Assembly (NCBI GenBank): GCA_963774935.1
Contig: CAVZGO010000008.1
Span: 1 to 47,357 of the forward strand
DNA length: 47,357 nt
Direction: 5' to 3'
Source of the DNA: CAVZGO01 sp963774935
GTDB lineage: Bacteria > Chloroflexota > Anaerolineae > Anaerolineales > UBA4823
In this document: piece after piece, positions 10,272-20,000 of the stretch
Numbering within the stretch: the first letter of the stretch is position 1
How the letters are laid out: every line of letters begins with the position of its first letter
Program-made: the position numbers and the translations under genes
The notes under the pieces: model-generated
Database searches by the model: none
The model's input: the letters and a program-made list of their open reading frames with translations, nothing else
Told to the model about the DNA's origin: nothing

Positions 10272-11708
10272 ATGGAAATAAAATACGTAAGTGATCCTAA
10301 AGTGACAATGCGTGATAGCCAGGGGAAACGGCTGGCATCGTTGTTATGGGGAGACACTGTTCGTGTAGTTGAAATAACAGGTGAGTCAGCACACGTGCTC
10401 TCTCGTGGGTGGGATGGCTATGTTCCACTGAGCTCACTTGGAAACCAGGAATTGTTGGAGCTCTATATTATCGATGTCGGTCAGGGTGATGGCTTATTGA
10501 TGAAAATTCCAGGAGCAGGCTGGACGCTGATTGATGCAGGCATCGCAGCCCGCGACCAGATGACCGGTAAAGGTGCAGTGAACTTTGTGCGCTGGAAATT
10601 TATCAAGGAACTGGGACTTTCCTCGGTTGATCTTGAAAATGTGATTCTGAGCCATCCCGATTATGATCATTTTGGCGGGTTCCTCGATATCCTCTCTGGT
10701 AAGCTCGCAGATGGCCGGTCGTTTCCTATTAATGTACAGAACTATTACCATAACGGAATCGGTCGTTTTAAGTCAGCTCCGAAAAATGGCGCGGTAAAAA
10801 ACGGTGAAGCCGAGCCATTCCCACAGGGTGCGAAAGGGCTGCGAAGAAAAGGAAAATTTATCACCGAATTGTTGGACGACCAGCGGAGTTTCATTGAGCC
10901 ATCGCATGCCTTCGCCTCTGAGTTTGCCGCATTAGCAGAGCTGGTAGGCACGGTTCCGAATAATGTCCGACGACTCAGCCACCGAGACGATTATCTACCC
11001 GGGTACTCGCCCAGTGAGAAAAAAGCCACAATCAGGGTTTTAGGTCCGATTGAAGAGAGCTTCGGGTCCGGCAAGGGATTACGACAATTCAGTGGCGAAG
11101 CGCCCACTGTTAATGGGCACTCGGTTGTCTTGCGAGTTGATTATGAGCAGGTAAGGATTTTGTTGACCGGCGACTTGAATGCAGATTCACAGCGCCTGCT
11201 CCTGTCTTATCATCCTGAGGCGGAATTTAGCGTCGATATTGCCAAAGCATGCCACCATGGTGCTGAGGATGTCGATTTGAACTTTATCAAAGCCGTGCAG
11301 GCTCGCGCCACGGTAATCTCATCCGGGGATAATGAAAATTATGCTCACCCCAGGCCGGTGCTCATGGGGGCATCCGCCAGATATGGCCGGGAGGCGAAAG
11401 ACCCGGAAGGTGGACTCATGGCGCCATTGTTGTACTCGACTGAGTTGTCCCGCTCAGTCAAACTGGCTTTTGCTCAGCGGCTATTAATCGATAAAGATCG
11501 CAAGCGCGATACCCCACCTGAGCAGTTCTGGCCGGAACAATCGTGGCTGATCGGGGGTAACGATCTGATGCGTAGGGTAGATCGTGCGCCGTTTGCTGCA
11601 GATCTGGTATACGGCCTCGTTAATGTTCGCACGGATGGAAAGCGAGTCTTGTGCGCAACGATGGAAGAAAAGGGGAATGAGTTTGACATCAAGATATTTG
11701 AGGTGTAG
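10272..11708 (+). CDS. ComEC/Rec2-like metallo-beta-lactamase-fold hydrolase with N-terminal SH3-like domain
   Basis: A 478-aa protein. Residues 1-60 look like a bacterial SH3 domain (WDGYVPLSSLG near the end). From residue ~65 it follows the soluble ComEC-type MBL fold: IIDVGQGDGLL, the metal-binding LSHPDYDHFGG, VRILLTGDLN with a ligand Asp, ACHHGAEDV with a ligand His, and a late SSGDNENYAHPRP. The membrane channel of true ComEC is absent and no signal peptide is visible, so it is a stand-alone nuclease- or phosphodiesterase-like enzyme. GGAG lies about 9 nt before the ATG. Proteins of this type often accompany conflict ATPases, and the P-loop gene lies 1.1 kb upstream, but the intervening gene is on the other strand. 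Substrate unknown. Confidence 0.82.
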   Translation: MEIKYVSDPKVTMRDSQGKRLASLLWGDTVRVVEITGESAHVLSRGWDGYVPLSSLGNQELLELYIIDVGQGDGLLMKIPGAGWTLIDAGIAARDQMTGKGAVNFVRWKFIKELGLSSVDLENVILSHPDYDHFGGFLDILSGKLADGRSFPINVQNYYHNGIGRFKSAPKNGAVKNGEAEPFPQGAKGLRRKGKFITELLDDQRSFIEPSHAFASEFAALAELVGTVPNNVRRLSHRDDYLPGYSPSEKKATIRVLGPIEESFGSGKGLRQFSGEAPTVNGHSVVLRVDYEQVRILLTGDLNADSQRLLLSYHPEAEFSVDIAKACHHGAEDVDLNFIKAVQARATVISSGDNENYAHPRPVLMGASARYGREAKDPEGGLMAPLLYSTELSRSVKLAFAQRLLIDKDRKRDTPPEQFWPEQSWLIGGNDLMRRVDRAPFAADLVYGLVNVRTDGKRVLCATMEEKGNEFDIKIFEV

Positions 11709-11738
11709 GAATCTTGATGAAACACGGATAAATCAAAT

Positions 11739-12716
11739 ATGAATGATGAATCCAGGATACGACCAATAAATCCCCTTCGGGATCTCGACGAACTGGCTGG
11801 TTTAATTGAATTAGTCTTGGGTTCTGAGATAGAGCGCTGGGGAGGAGATTTTCGCGCTCAAATGCGTATGGCGAAGGTTATGGCGCCGTGGTTCAAGTTC
11901 CTGGGATTTTTCTCGGAGAATTACCGCCACACATTTGATGGATATCTCTGGGAGGAGGGTGGTCGATTAATTGCTGCTGTCATCCTGCAGCCGGTTTTAT
12001 ATGATCTGGGACGCTGGCAAATTATGAATGTTGTGACTGATCCAGAATTCCGCCGCAGGGGAATTGCGAGAATGTTAGTCACGAAGGCAATCGAACACGC
12101 ACGTTCTCATGGCGCCCGAATTTGTTATTTGGAGGTACAGCAACAGGCGCTGCCCGCAATCAAATTGTATCAAGACCTGGGATTTACCTGTTATGATCGC
12201 CTGACAATCTTGAAGCGAACGGGAAATGAATCCAGCAAATGGGATGCATCAGGCAATTTCCAATTTTCTAAAATGTCGATGGCAGGTTGGAAGCAGCGTT
12301 TTGAGTTAGCAAAATTGATCGTACCAGCAGAGATACAGGAATTTATGCAAGTAAGTCAGGCTGAATATCAATTCTCTATCTGGCAACAAGTTTTCGATCC
12401 GCCGATTATGCGCTTGCAGGGCATAGAATCTACCTGGTGGGGCGCGGAGAAGGATCAAACATTGGTCGGATTTGCAAATCTGGTTGCTTGCAAAAGTCCA
12501 TTGATGACTAATCGGATTACTATTGAGATATTGCCAGCCTATCAAAACGATTTAACTGGGCCATTCCTCGACATGGTCTTGGATAAGCTGCAAAAACACC
12601 CCCAGCAAGTAACCATGACGATGCTCAATCACAACTCACACGAAACCCTGACGGTTTACCAGGAGCACAAATTCGAAGTTATGGAAGAGTACTTGCGAAT
12701 GGGACTGAAAACTTAA
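11739..12716 (+). CDS. GNAT N-acetyltransferase, probably tandem domains
   Basis: A 325-aa protein. The first ~165 residues hold a standard GNAT domain with the acetyl-CoA loop FRRRGIARMLV and the following LPAIKLYQDLGF strand-helix motif. The C-terminal half ends with a second GNAT-like pattern (TVYQEHKFEVMEEYLRMGL). It lacks the Q/RxxGxG/A loop, so only the first domain is likely to bind acetyl-CoA. No membrane segment. It starts 30 bp after the MBL gene and may be co-transcribed with it. Its stop overlaps the stop of the convergent beta-lactamase-like gene. Acceptor substrate is unknown. Confidence 0.83.
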   Translation: MNDESRIRPINPLRDLDELAGLIELVLGSEIERWGGDFRAQMRMAKVMAPWFKFLGFFSENYRHTFDGYLWEEGGRLIAAVILQPVLYDLGRWQIMNVVTDPEFRRRGIARMLVTKAIEHARSHGARICYLEVQQQALPAIKLYQDLGFTCYDRLTILKRTGNESSKWDASGNFQFSKMSMAGWKQRFELAKLIVPAEIQEFMQVSQAEYQFSIWQQVFDPPIMRLQGIESTWWGAEKDQTLVGFANLVACKSPLMTNRITIEILPAYQNDLTGPFLDMVLDKLQKHPQQVTMTMLNHNSHETLTVYQEHKFEVMEEYLRMGLKT

Positions 12717-14215
12717 TTTCCGCCGGTGGCGGGTGGATTGTAATAGTTATAGATCGTCTGGGAAAGGCGCGCTACCAGCTCAGATGCTGAATCCCAGATG
12801 AGCTGGTCCGGATGGTGTAAGAAGATAACCAGCACATAATTTCCACCTAATGTGTAAACGATGCCAGCATCGCCAATTGTATTAATAATTCCATTGGTGG
12901 ATACCCAACCATGCTTATGAGCAACCTGAGTACCTTCAGGGACTCCAGCAGTGATCAGAACAGGCAGACGATTGTTGATTAAATGCGTGTTCATTAGCTG
13001 GCATTCCCGTTGTGAAATCTCTTCGGGAAATACTGCTCTTAAGGCGCCACCATCATTTTCTGCGCATAGATAAATATCTTCTAATAGCATTCCCATATCA
13101 GACGCTGTTGTTTGTGAGTATGGGTCTGGGTCGGTATTGATATCCGTCCGAGTATTGGCCGGGGTATCAAATCGCTGCAGGAGCGGTGAGCCAAGAGAGA
13201 ATTTTCCCGCCAGAAATGTATTTTCAAGCCCTAGCTGCTGCATATCCTCGGTGACTATCAACGGAGCCAGGTTGGGGTCCATAACCCGCTCCATTAACCA
13301 ATCGGCAGCTTCGTTGCCTGAGAGCTCAATCATATCCGCCATCAGTTTGAGACTTTCGGCGTCTGGGTCTTCTCCCATTTGCCGGAAGGACGAGACCATG
13401 ATCGGAATCTTGATAATGCTGGATGCTGTAAAGGCGACATCTGGAGTGGACGTTATATCCTCACCCTGAGAATGGGCAAATTGAATTTCCTTCCCACTTT
13501 CCAGGTCAAGGAGGTATAGACTTGCCAGACCGTCATACCCAGATGTATCGATAACCTGCCTCAGCAGAATTCCCAAATTTTCGAAAGCCGGTTTTCCGGG
13601 TTGGGTGCGACGAATGGGTAAATCGACCACCCGGTTGTTCAATGATTTCATCGCATTTTCGATAAGGCTGACAGAATTGTCAATCTCAAGCTCAGCGCCT
13701 GGTTCACCGGCCGTGAAGGTTGTTGAGCCTGGTTGCGGTTGGGCTGGTTGAGCTGGTTGGTCGTATCGAAGGGAGATATCTGTAAGATATTCGCGGATTC
13801 TTTTTTCGGAAGTGGATGCTTTGAGCGGAACCTGTACGGATGCAGGAGTTCGGCTCCAGAGGAAATCCCAAAAACCTGACCAAAAGAAGCGCTGTGTTCG
13901 CTCAACATTTGCCGACGCCAGCATGCTTTCTGTGTCTAATTCGAAATCGAGCGAGACCGGATTGACCTGGATTGGAGCACCATTGTATCGCAGCTCGATC
14001 GGGGTGGTGTAGGAATTGAGGATACGCTGGGCAGCTTCCTGGTCAGTCAGTCCACCGACTGGAATACCACCGATGCGTAAATTTACAGGTAAATTATTGC
14101 GTATTCGGCTATAAGTGATTAATTGGAGTGTGATCAGTACGACTGCGCCTAAAAGAAGCAGCAACGCCAGAATTCGCAAGGTCGAGAATGGTCCGCGATT
14201 ACTCATTACTAACAT
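12713..14215 (-). CDS. Membrane-anchored class A beta-lactamase-like serine hydrolase with peptidoglycan-binding-type domain
   Basis: About 500 aa. One N-terminal transmembrane helix (ILALLLLLGAVVLITLQLI) places the rest outside the membrane. Residues ~40-200 resemble the YoaR/VanW-associated putative peptidoglycan-binding domain (LRIGGIPVGGLTDQEA). The C-terminal ~280 residues follow the class A beta-lactamase fold, with SxxK as ASSIIK, an SDN-like SGN in ELSGNEA, and KTG-like KHG in VAHKHGW. Such proteins act on cell-wall peptides or beta-lactams; the KHG in place of KTG makes true beta-lactamase activity uncertain. An alternative ATG lies at 14206. Neither start has a clear ribosome site. 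Confidence 0.85.
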   Translation of the reverse strand: MLVMSNRGPFSTLRILALLLLLGAVVLITLQLITYSRIRNNLPVNLRIGGIPVGGLTDQEAAQRILNSYTTPIELRYNGAPIQVNPVSLDFELDTESMLASANVERTQRFFWSGFWDFLWSRTPASVQVPLKASTSEKRIREYLTDISLRYDQPAQPAQPQPGSTTFTAGEPGAELEIDNSVSLIENAMKSLNNRVVDLPIRRTQPGKPAFENLGILLRQVIDTSGYDGLASLYLLDLESGKEIQFAHSQGEDITSTPDVAFTASSIIKIPIMVSSFRQMGEDPDAESLKLMADMIELSGNEAADWLMERVMDPNLAPLIVTEDMQQLGLENTFLAGKFSLGSPLLQRFDTPANTRTDINTDPDPYSQTTASDMGMLLEDIYLCAENDGGALRAVFPEEISQRECQLMNTHLINNRLPVLITAGVPEGTQVAHKHGWVSTNGIINTIGDAGIVYTLGGNYVLVIFLHHPDQLIWDSASELVARLSQTIYNYYNPPATGGN

Positions 14216-14255
14216 CCATGGTAAGAATCAAGCTTGAGTAATGATCTTACCATGG
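14216..14255. repeat. 11-bp perfect inverted repeat between the caspase-like and beta-lactamase-like genes
   Basis: CCATGGTAAGA at 14216-14226 is exactly mirrored by TCTTACCATGG at 14245-14255, with an 18-base spacer. It directly abuts the start codon of the beta-lactamase-like gene and lies 22 bp after the caspase-like gene stop. No T-run follows in the direction of transcription, so it is either a weak terminator for the 25.7-14.3 kb operon or an operator for the next gene. Confidence 0.6.
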
Positions 14256-14277
14256 TAGGGTTAATTGAGAATAAGAA

Positions 14278-17091
14278 TTATCGTGAGACTACCAGCTTCA
14301 CTAATTTTCCAGAAGCATCCAGGGTCAACCGGGCGATTTGATGGTGTTTTGAGCTTCCATTCTCGATCGTTTTGGAGAGCGTAACCAGTTGGCGAGCGGG
14401 TGGTTTGCTTGGAATAGTCTTCGTGTTGAGTTGGTTCGTTGGACAGGAGTGCTCGTGTGAAGTGCAATCGGCGCGCTCGCAGGTGTAAGCAAGTCGGGCA
14501 TCTTGCATTCCGGGTAGATAATTGGACACAATGCGCTTCACATAGCTGATTATCTCAGGTGGAATTTCCTGGTTTTGATCCTGTTTAGTCTCTGTCTGTC
14601 GATCACAGACAGTAGTAACAGGAGTCGGAGATTCTAAGGACCGAACAACCAATTTGGCTCTGGAATTGGGATTTACCTTGATGCGCGCCAGTGGATCGCC
14701 TAATAACATGAACGAAATGAGTGTTTTCTGATCTTCGCCGTCCAGATAGCCTTGACGTTCATGCATTTTACTTGCCAGCATGATTTTAGCTTGCCGCAAT
14801 GCCTCTCCAGCTGGCAAGCCAGCTTTTAACCCTTTCCAAAAGAGATAACCAAGCAGATCGGCTGCGATGAGGGGCGCGCGAATGGCACCATAAGCCATGA
14901 CAGACGAGCCAACCACCGCCTGGCAACCAGACTTTAAGAATTGGAGAGCCATCGATTGGTCAACAGCTTTGTTTACAATGTATGCGCCATAGCAAGCTTC
15001 ACTGAAAACCACCTTCGGCACATCTTGTTCTGAGTTTTGTAAATCCTGCGGTCGTAAAGCAATCGGATAATCAATCTCACCATTTTGTTCAGGTGCTCGT
15101 TGTCCGTACCATTCTGGAGCATCGACCAGCCCGTGAAGGTTAAAATATGCGAGCTGTCCATTAGGCGTTGGGATGTTGCCGTGGCCGTTTTTCGATGAAG
15201 CAATTGGCAGTATTCGCTTGAGTGTAAATCGCGAGCTTTGTTTTCCATTCGACTTTGCTGTTCCATTCAAACCCATCGGTGGAGAGACGCGCAATTTCCG
15301 TGCTTCTCCAATAGGATTGAACACGTCTGCCGAAGCATTCTTCCAAACTGCTGCAGAATACCCGAAGCTTGACAATGAACGTGGAGATCGCCAGTTGGAT
15401 AGCCACATGTTCCATCGATTCCCATTCGTGACAGACGGGTTTACATAATTTTGTTTGATCCGCCGCAATCCCTCCAATAACACAGACGAATCTGATGTGC
15501 TGCCCCCTGGCAGTCGCCCGACTGGCCACTCAGTGATAAAGTAATTTTCATCGCGCGAACCGTATGGATTATCCGATGGTACATCTTGATCGAGATCGTC
15601 TATTGGATTCGGTAATAGATGGTGGGGAACGATTTCAGGCCCGCCAGCAATTAATAGTGCTCCAATCATCTCTCCGCGTTTGCTTAATGCACCATCTAAA
15701 TCAGCTAATGCCAGCTTTAATGCCCAGGGATCCAGGGATTTCGCAGGTTTTATTCCAAATAGTGCCATGTTCTCCGGTGTATCGGGAGTAAACAGACACG
15801 CCCCCCAGCGCGCATTTGTTACCTTCTGCGCATTATCCCGTACTGACTGGGTTAATGCCTGCATTTCATGGATCAGCTCTTGAGCTGCTTCCGGTCCATA
15901 CACCGCTTCCAGCCGGCTACGCAGTGTCAGAATAACATAGATCGGAAACCTGCCATCTGATTGAGCAAGAGATGGATTCTTCAGGCTGTGTGCCATGCGT
16001 GTGAGCACTGCTTTAAACTCTACACTTACCTCAGAAGTTGCAGGTGTTCTACTTGCCTTCTCATCGTCAGTGAAATTTGATGTCGCTGCAATTTCTTCTG
16101 ATATTATTTCTGCCTGGACAATGGATTTGGGAGCAACCGTAGCTTCCGCCACAGGTCCTGAAGAGAGAATGTTCAACCCTAATCCAGCGGCGACACCCGC
16201 GGGGATGGGCTCATCGAACTTGATTTCGAGTGTTTCAGCCCATAAATTACGATAGGGATGATCCTTTCCCCATAGCCGGTGAACGCACTGTCCACCCAAA
16301 TCTCGTGCCGCAACCTGGTGTAGAAGCGCCACTGCTCGCTCAAAATCACCTTCCTTCAACCACCACGAACCGAGAAGGAGTGATATGGTCAAACAATCCG
16401 GCCAGCGGCGGTGATAAAACTCAGCCATACTGCGTTTCGCAGATAAGGGAGTATGTGGATTCGCCTCCAGAATTTTGAGATGCGTGACTGCAACCAACGG
16501 ATTCGTCCGATTCGTTGCCAGTACCTGTGGCAGCTCTATTTCAGCAGCAGTAATGTCATTGGTATCCAGGGATTTCCGAATGCGATGAAGCGTGTACCCG
16601 GCGTTGTTCTGAATTCGTTTGGCTTCGCCAGAGGGTCCTATTAGAGCATCTACCCAATCTGCTGAAGAAGATGCAGATGTATCTGTGCTCATCGCGGAAT
16701 GAGCCAGGTCCGTGCGACTGACTTCGAGCGTGTTTTGGCTGCGGTTCTTGGAAATTAGAATACCACCAGTTGTCTCAGCCTCGTGCAGCAAGACAACAGC
16801 TTCAACAAACTCAGGATCTGCTTGACACAGACCTTTGAGTATAGGAAGCGCCTGTGCGGTTTTAGTTTCAGCCAGGAGAGCGCGCGTGTAACATAGGCTT
16901 ACCTGCAAATCCCCTGGATAAGTGGATAGCCAGTGCAGTGCAGCTTCACGAGCAAATCGTGGCTGGTCGTTGGTTAATGCTGCTTCCAGCATTTTGAGAT
17001 ACTCTGGTCGACTCATTAATTTGCTCGATAGCCGGCCGTCTGATACCGTGATGTGATTGGAAGTAGTTTGGGTATTGGAATGATCGCTCAT
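14278..17091 (-). CDS. C25/CHAT-type caspase-fold cysteine protease with N-terminal TPR-like region
   Basis: A 937-aa protein. Residues ~25-330 are helical and TPR-like. Residues ~370-830 follow the gingipain-type C25 peptidase layout: an early PYGSRDENYFITEWPVGRLP block, a catalytic His in YFNLHGL, a catalytic Cys in VVFSEACYGA, then SMALQFLKSGCQAVVGSS, and the final FMLLGDPLARI. The His-Cys dyad appears intact, so it is probably an active protease cleaving after a basic or specific residue. Residues ~860-937 form a small domain ending in ASGKLVKLVVSR that resembles the 74-aa protein of the same operon. No signal peptide, so cytosolic. It is the last gene of the ftsZ operon, 8 bp after the TPR gene stop. 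Confidence 0.85.
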   Translation of the reverse strand: MSDHSNTQTTSNHITVSDGRLSSKLMSRPEYLKMLEAALTNDQPRFAREAALHWLSTYPGDLQVSLCYTRALLAETKTAQALPILKGLCQADPEFVEAVVLLHEAETTGGILISKNRSQNTLEVSRTDLAHSAMSTDTSASSSADWVDALIGPSGEAKRIQNNAGYTLHRIRKSLDTNDITAAEIELPQVLATNRTNPLVAVTHLKILEANPHTPLSAKRSMAEFYHRRWPDCLTISLLLGSWWLKEGDFERAVALLHQVAARDLGGQCVHRLWGKDHPYRNLWAETLEIKFDEPIPAGVAAGLGLNILSSGPVAEATVAPKSIVQAEIISEEIAATSNFTDDEKASRTPATSEVSVEFKAVLTRMAHSLKNPSLAQSDGRFPIYVILTLRSRLEAVYGPEAAQELIHEMQALTQSVRDNAQKVTNARWGACLFTPDTPENMALFGIKPAKSLDPWALKLALADLDGALSKRGEMIGALLIAGGPEIVPHHLLPNPIDDLDQDVPSDNPYGSRDENYFITEWPVGRLPGGSTSDSSVLLEGLRRIKQNYVNPSVTNGNRWNMWLSNWRSPRSLSSFGYSAAVWKNASADVFNPIGEARKLRVSPPMGLNGTAKSNGKQSSRFTLKRILPIASSKNGHGNIPTPNGQLAYFNLHGLVDAPEWYGQRAPEQNGEIDYPIALRPQDLQNSEQDVPKVVFSEACYGAYIVNKAVDQSMALQFLKSGCQAVVGSSVMAYGAIRAPLIAADLLGYLFWKGLKAGLPAGEALRQAKIMLASKMHERQGYLDGEDQKTLISFMLLGDPLARIKVNPNSRAKLVVRSLESPTPVTTVCDRQTETKQDQNQEIPPEIISYVKRIVSNYLPGMQDARLAYTCERADCTSHEHSCPTNQLNTKTIPSKPPARQLVTLSKTIENGSSKHHQIARLTLDASGKLVKLVVSR

Positions 17092-17099
17092 AATTGGTT

Positions 17100-20000
17100 T
17101 CAGTCACTAGGTGCTAACCGGCGGTTGTGCACCAAATTTAAGGCAACGACCGCGGCAAGCTGGCGATGAATGCTGACGTCATTAGGCGCCAGGTGGGCCG
17201 CCCTGCGAAGCATCGTTTCGGCTTCCATATAATCTCGGCTTTCCTTGTATGCCAGTCCAGCCTGGTAATAAGGTCGATAATCGTTCGGAGCGACTTTAGC
17301 CGCTTTTTGATAGACCTCCATCGCCTGGGCTATCTGGCGACGATCCTGGTAAGACCGGCCAAGCTCAATATATGCATCCATTTCGATGGAAGATTTTCGT
17401 ATCGCTTCGCTAAGATGGTGAATCGCCTGATCCAACTGACCTGAATGACGCATCTGTTGGCCGATAAGCAGATTTAGGTGCGCTTCTTGACTGGCAGGCA
17501 GCTCTCCCTGGTTGAACTGCAGAGCAGCACGGGCAGATTTCATGGCGTCATCACCGCGACCGTTTTCTAGCAATAAAGACGCCAGCGCTGCTAATACTCG
17601 CGGTTGATTGGGGAATAATTCGTTAAGCTGTTGAGCAGCCTGGAGCGCAATCTGCGGACCTTTCACCTGGCGGAGGATTTGTATCTTCAATAAGTACGCA
17701 TCCAGGGCAGGATTTGGAAGCTCAAGCGCTCGATCTATTGCAGATAAGGCTTCCGTGGGCAGATTCATAGCCTGCGCAGCGAGGGCGAGCAGGTACAGTG
17801 CTTGTGGATGATCTGGGTTTATAGCCAGTGCTGATTCAACACGATTATAGGCGCCACGGGGATTATTTGTCTCCAGGGATAGTTTTGCCCTTAAGAGTAA
17901 GGCGTCTATAGGTTCGCAACAGAATTCTACTGCCTGATCTGCGCTATCAATTGCCTTGTCTAGTAAACCGTTGCTTTTCTGGATATTTGCAAGTAGCAGC
18001 CAGGCATCTCCTGTTTGAGGAGCAAGTCGGGTTACCTGCTCCAGAGCCTGGATCGCTCTCGTCGAATCCCCAGCCAGGATATAGGTTTGCCCCAATGCAA
18101 GATACAGTTGTGGATTGCTGGGCTCAAATTCGACTGCTTTCTGCTGATGGTCGATTGCAAGCTTCACGTAATCATGTTCGCTGTCTTCCATTACCGCCAG
18201 TTGGATAAACAATCTGGCGGTTGCACTGTGCCATCTCGGTTCATTGTCCCAAAAACCTAAGGCATTCTTCCAGGCGGTCAAGGCAATTTGGATTTCATCC
18301 TTTTGCTGGGGATTCAGGCTCAGGATGATGGCGAGCAGCGCATGGAAGCGAGGCGCAGCTTCAAGCAATCGCCATTCTGGTTTTCCCAATCGCTCGATCG
18401 ATTGCCGGGCAAGATCGCGAGCCCGTGAAGGTTCCAGTGCAGCCAGGGCGATTCCTGCAGCAAGAGCGACGTTCGAGAATTGCAGGTGGTCTTGTGCGGA
18501 TCGCCAGGCAGATCGTGCGTCGCCAGATTCTAAATTGGCAAGCAACCAACGCAGCAATTTCATGAAAATTATTATTGGTTGTAGCCAGTGTCTGCATAAG
18601 AGCCGAAGCAGACTGATCACTCGGGTGGAACACAGCCTGTCCTCGCGCCAGCCAGCGATCCAAAGCCATTTTAATTCTTGAATAATCTAGCGCTAATAGA
18701 TCGGGGGATGTTTGTGGACGCCAGTTCACCGTGATCTGTTGAATATTCTGCAAGGCATTCGTCAGCCGTTCTTCAGCATCGCCAGAGAGCGCGGCTAACC
18801 CAGGTGCATGGGTAATGATCGATAACTTCTGACAAAGCCATTGATTTTCTGCGCGTGCTACGACGACCGCAATCACCTGGAATTGGCTGGAAGGCAGGAG
18901 CGGGGAATACTGGCAAGCCGAGTCTGCAAGTGCCATAGCCGGTTTCCACTTGCCATGTTCCATCGCGGCAGTGGACAGGCTGCGCATTCCCGCCGCGGCA
19001 GCCAGGCGGTCGATCTCAAGAGGATACCAGGTGGATTTGAAGTGTGGATCTTGTGTTCGCTCGGGACGAGCCTCTGGGCTTTGCAAATAATCGCGGTTCT
19101 GTAGAGCCGTATGAAGCAGCTCGCTGCTGCCTTCATTCAAGCCATCTTGACGGGCAATAAAGCGGGATTGAATCGCCAGGCTCCTCGGATGGTGCGGTGC
19201 AAGCTCAATCACCAGCGTGAGCGCTCTGGCGCTCTGCTCGTCAAGGCCTGCTTCAAGGGATAATTCCGCCAGTAAACATGCTCCTTCGTACGATAACTCG
19301 TTGTTATTGGCTAACGCGGCAAGGGCGATGTCCTGTTCTTGCATTGCCAGAGCCATTTCCGCTGCCAGCCACCTGGCAATTGGAATTTGACCTTGATTGT
19401 CCTGTCCAGGATTATTCTGAGTGGCTTTCGTGGCGTTCAGATAAGCGTAAGGCTGATCACCGAGTGCCTGAGCAACAAGGGATATTTGTAGATAAATCAG
19501 CTTATCATCCGGATTTGTGTCGGCTGCCTTGCATAGGCATTCCATCGCCTGGATGCGATCGTCTGTATCGAGCAAAAGGGCGGCTTTATCTGTATATAGC
19601 TCTGCATTTGTTGGTTCGAGAGTGATCGCTTTGTCGATTGTTTCGATAGCCTGTAAGAGCTCTCCGGATAACCTGTATGCATGCGCCAGCTCAGAAAGCA
19701 AGTTGACAGTTGTTGGCACAGTCTCCTGATTTCCAGGCTCGACCAGTTGTAATGCTGCGGTATAAAGAGTAATTGCCCGCTTAGCATCATCCAGATCGAT
19801 AAGGGATTTGGCGGCTTCTCGTAAATCTTCGCTCGTGAAGTTAATCTCGATGCCAATGGCTGATATGTCCTCAGAACCGGGATGAGCAAGAATTAATTGT
19901 GAGGAAGTCTCGCCGGTAAGAATTGAATATATCTCAATCGCACCATCTCGGTCACCTGAATGTGCGGTTGCCTGACCAAGAAGCATCCAAAGATGACCGT

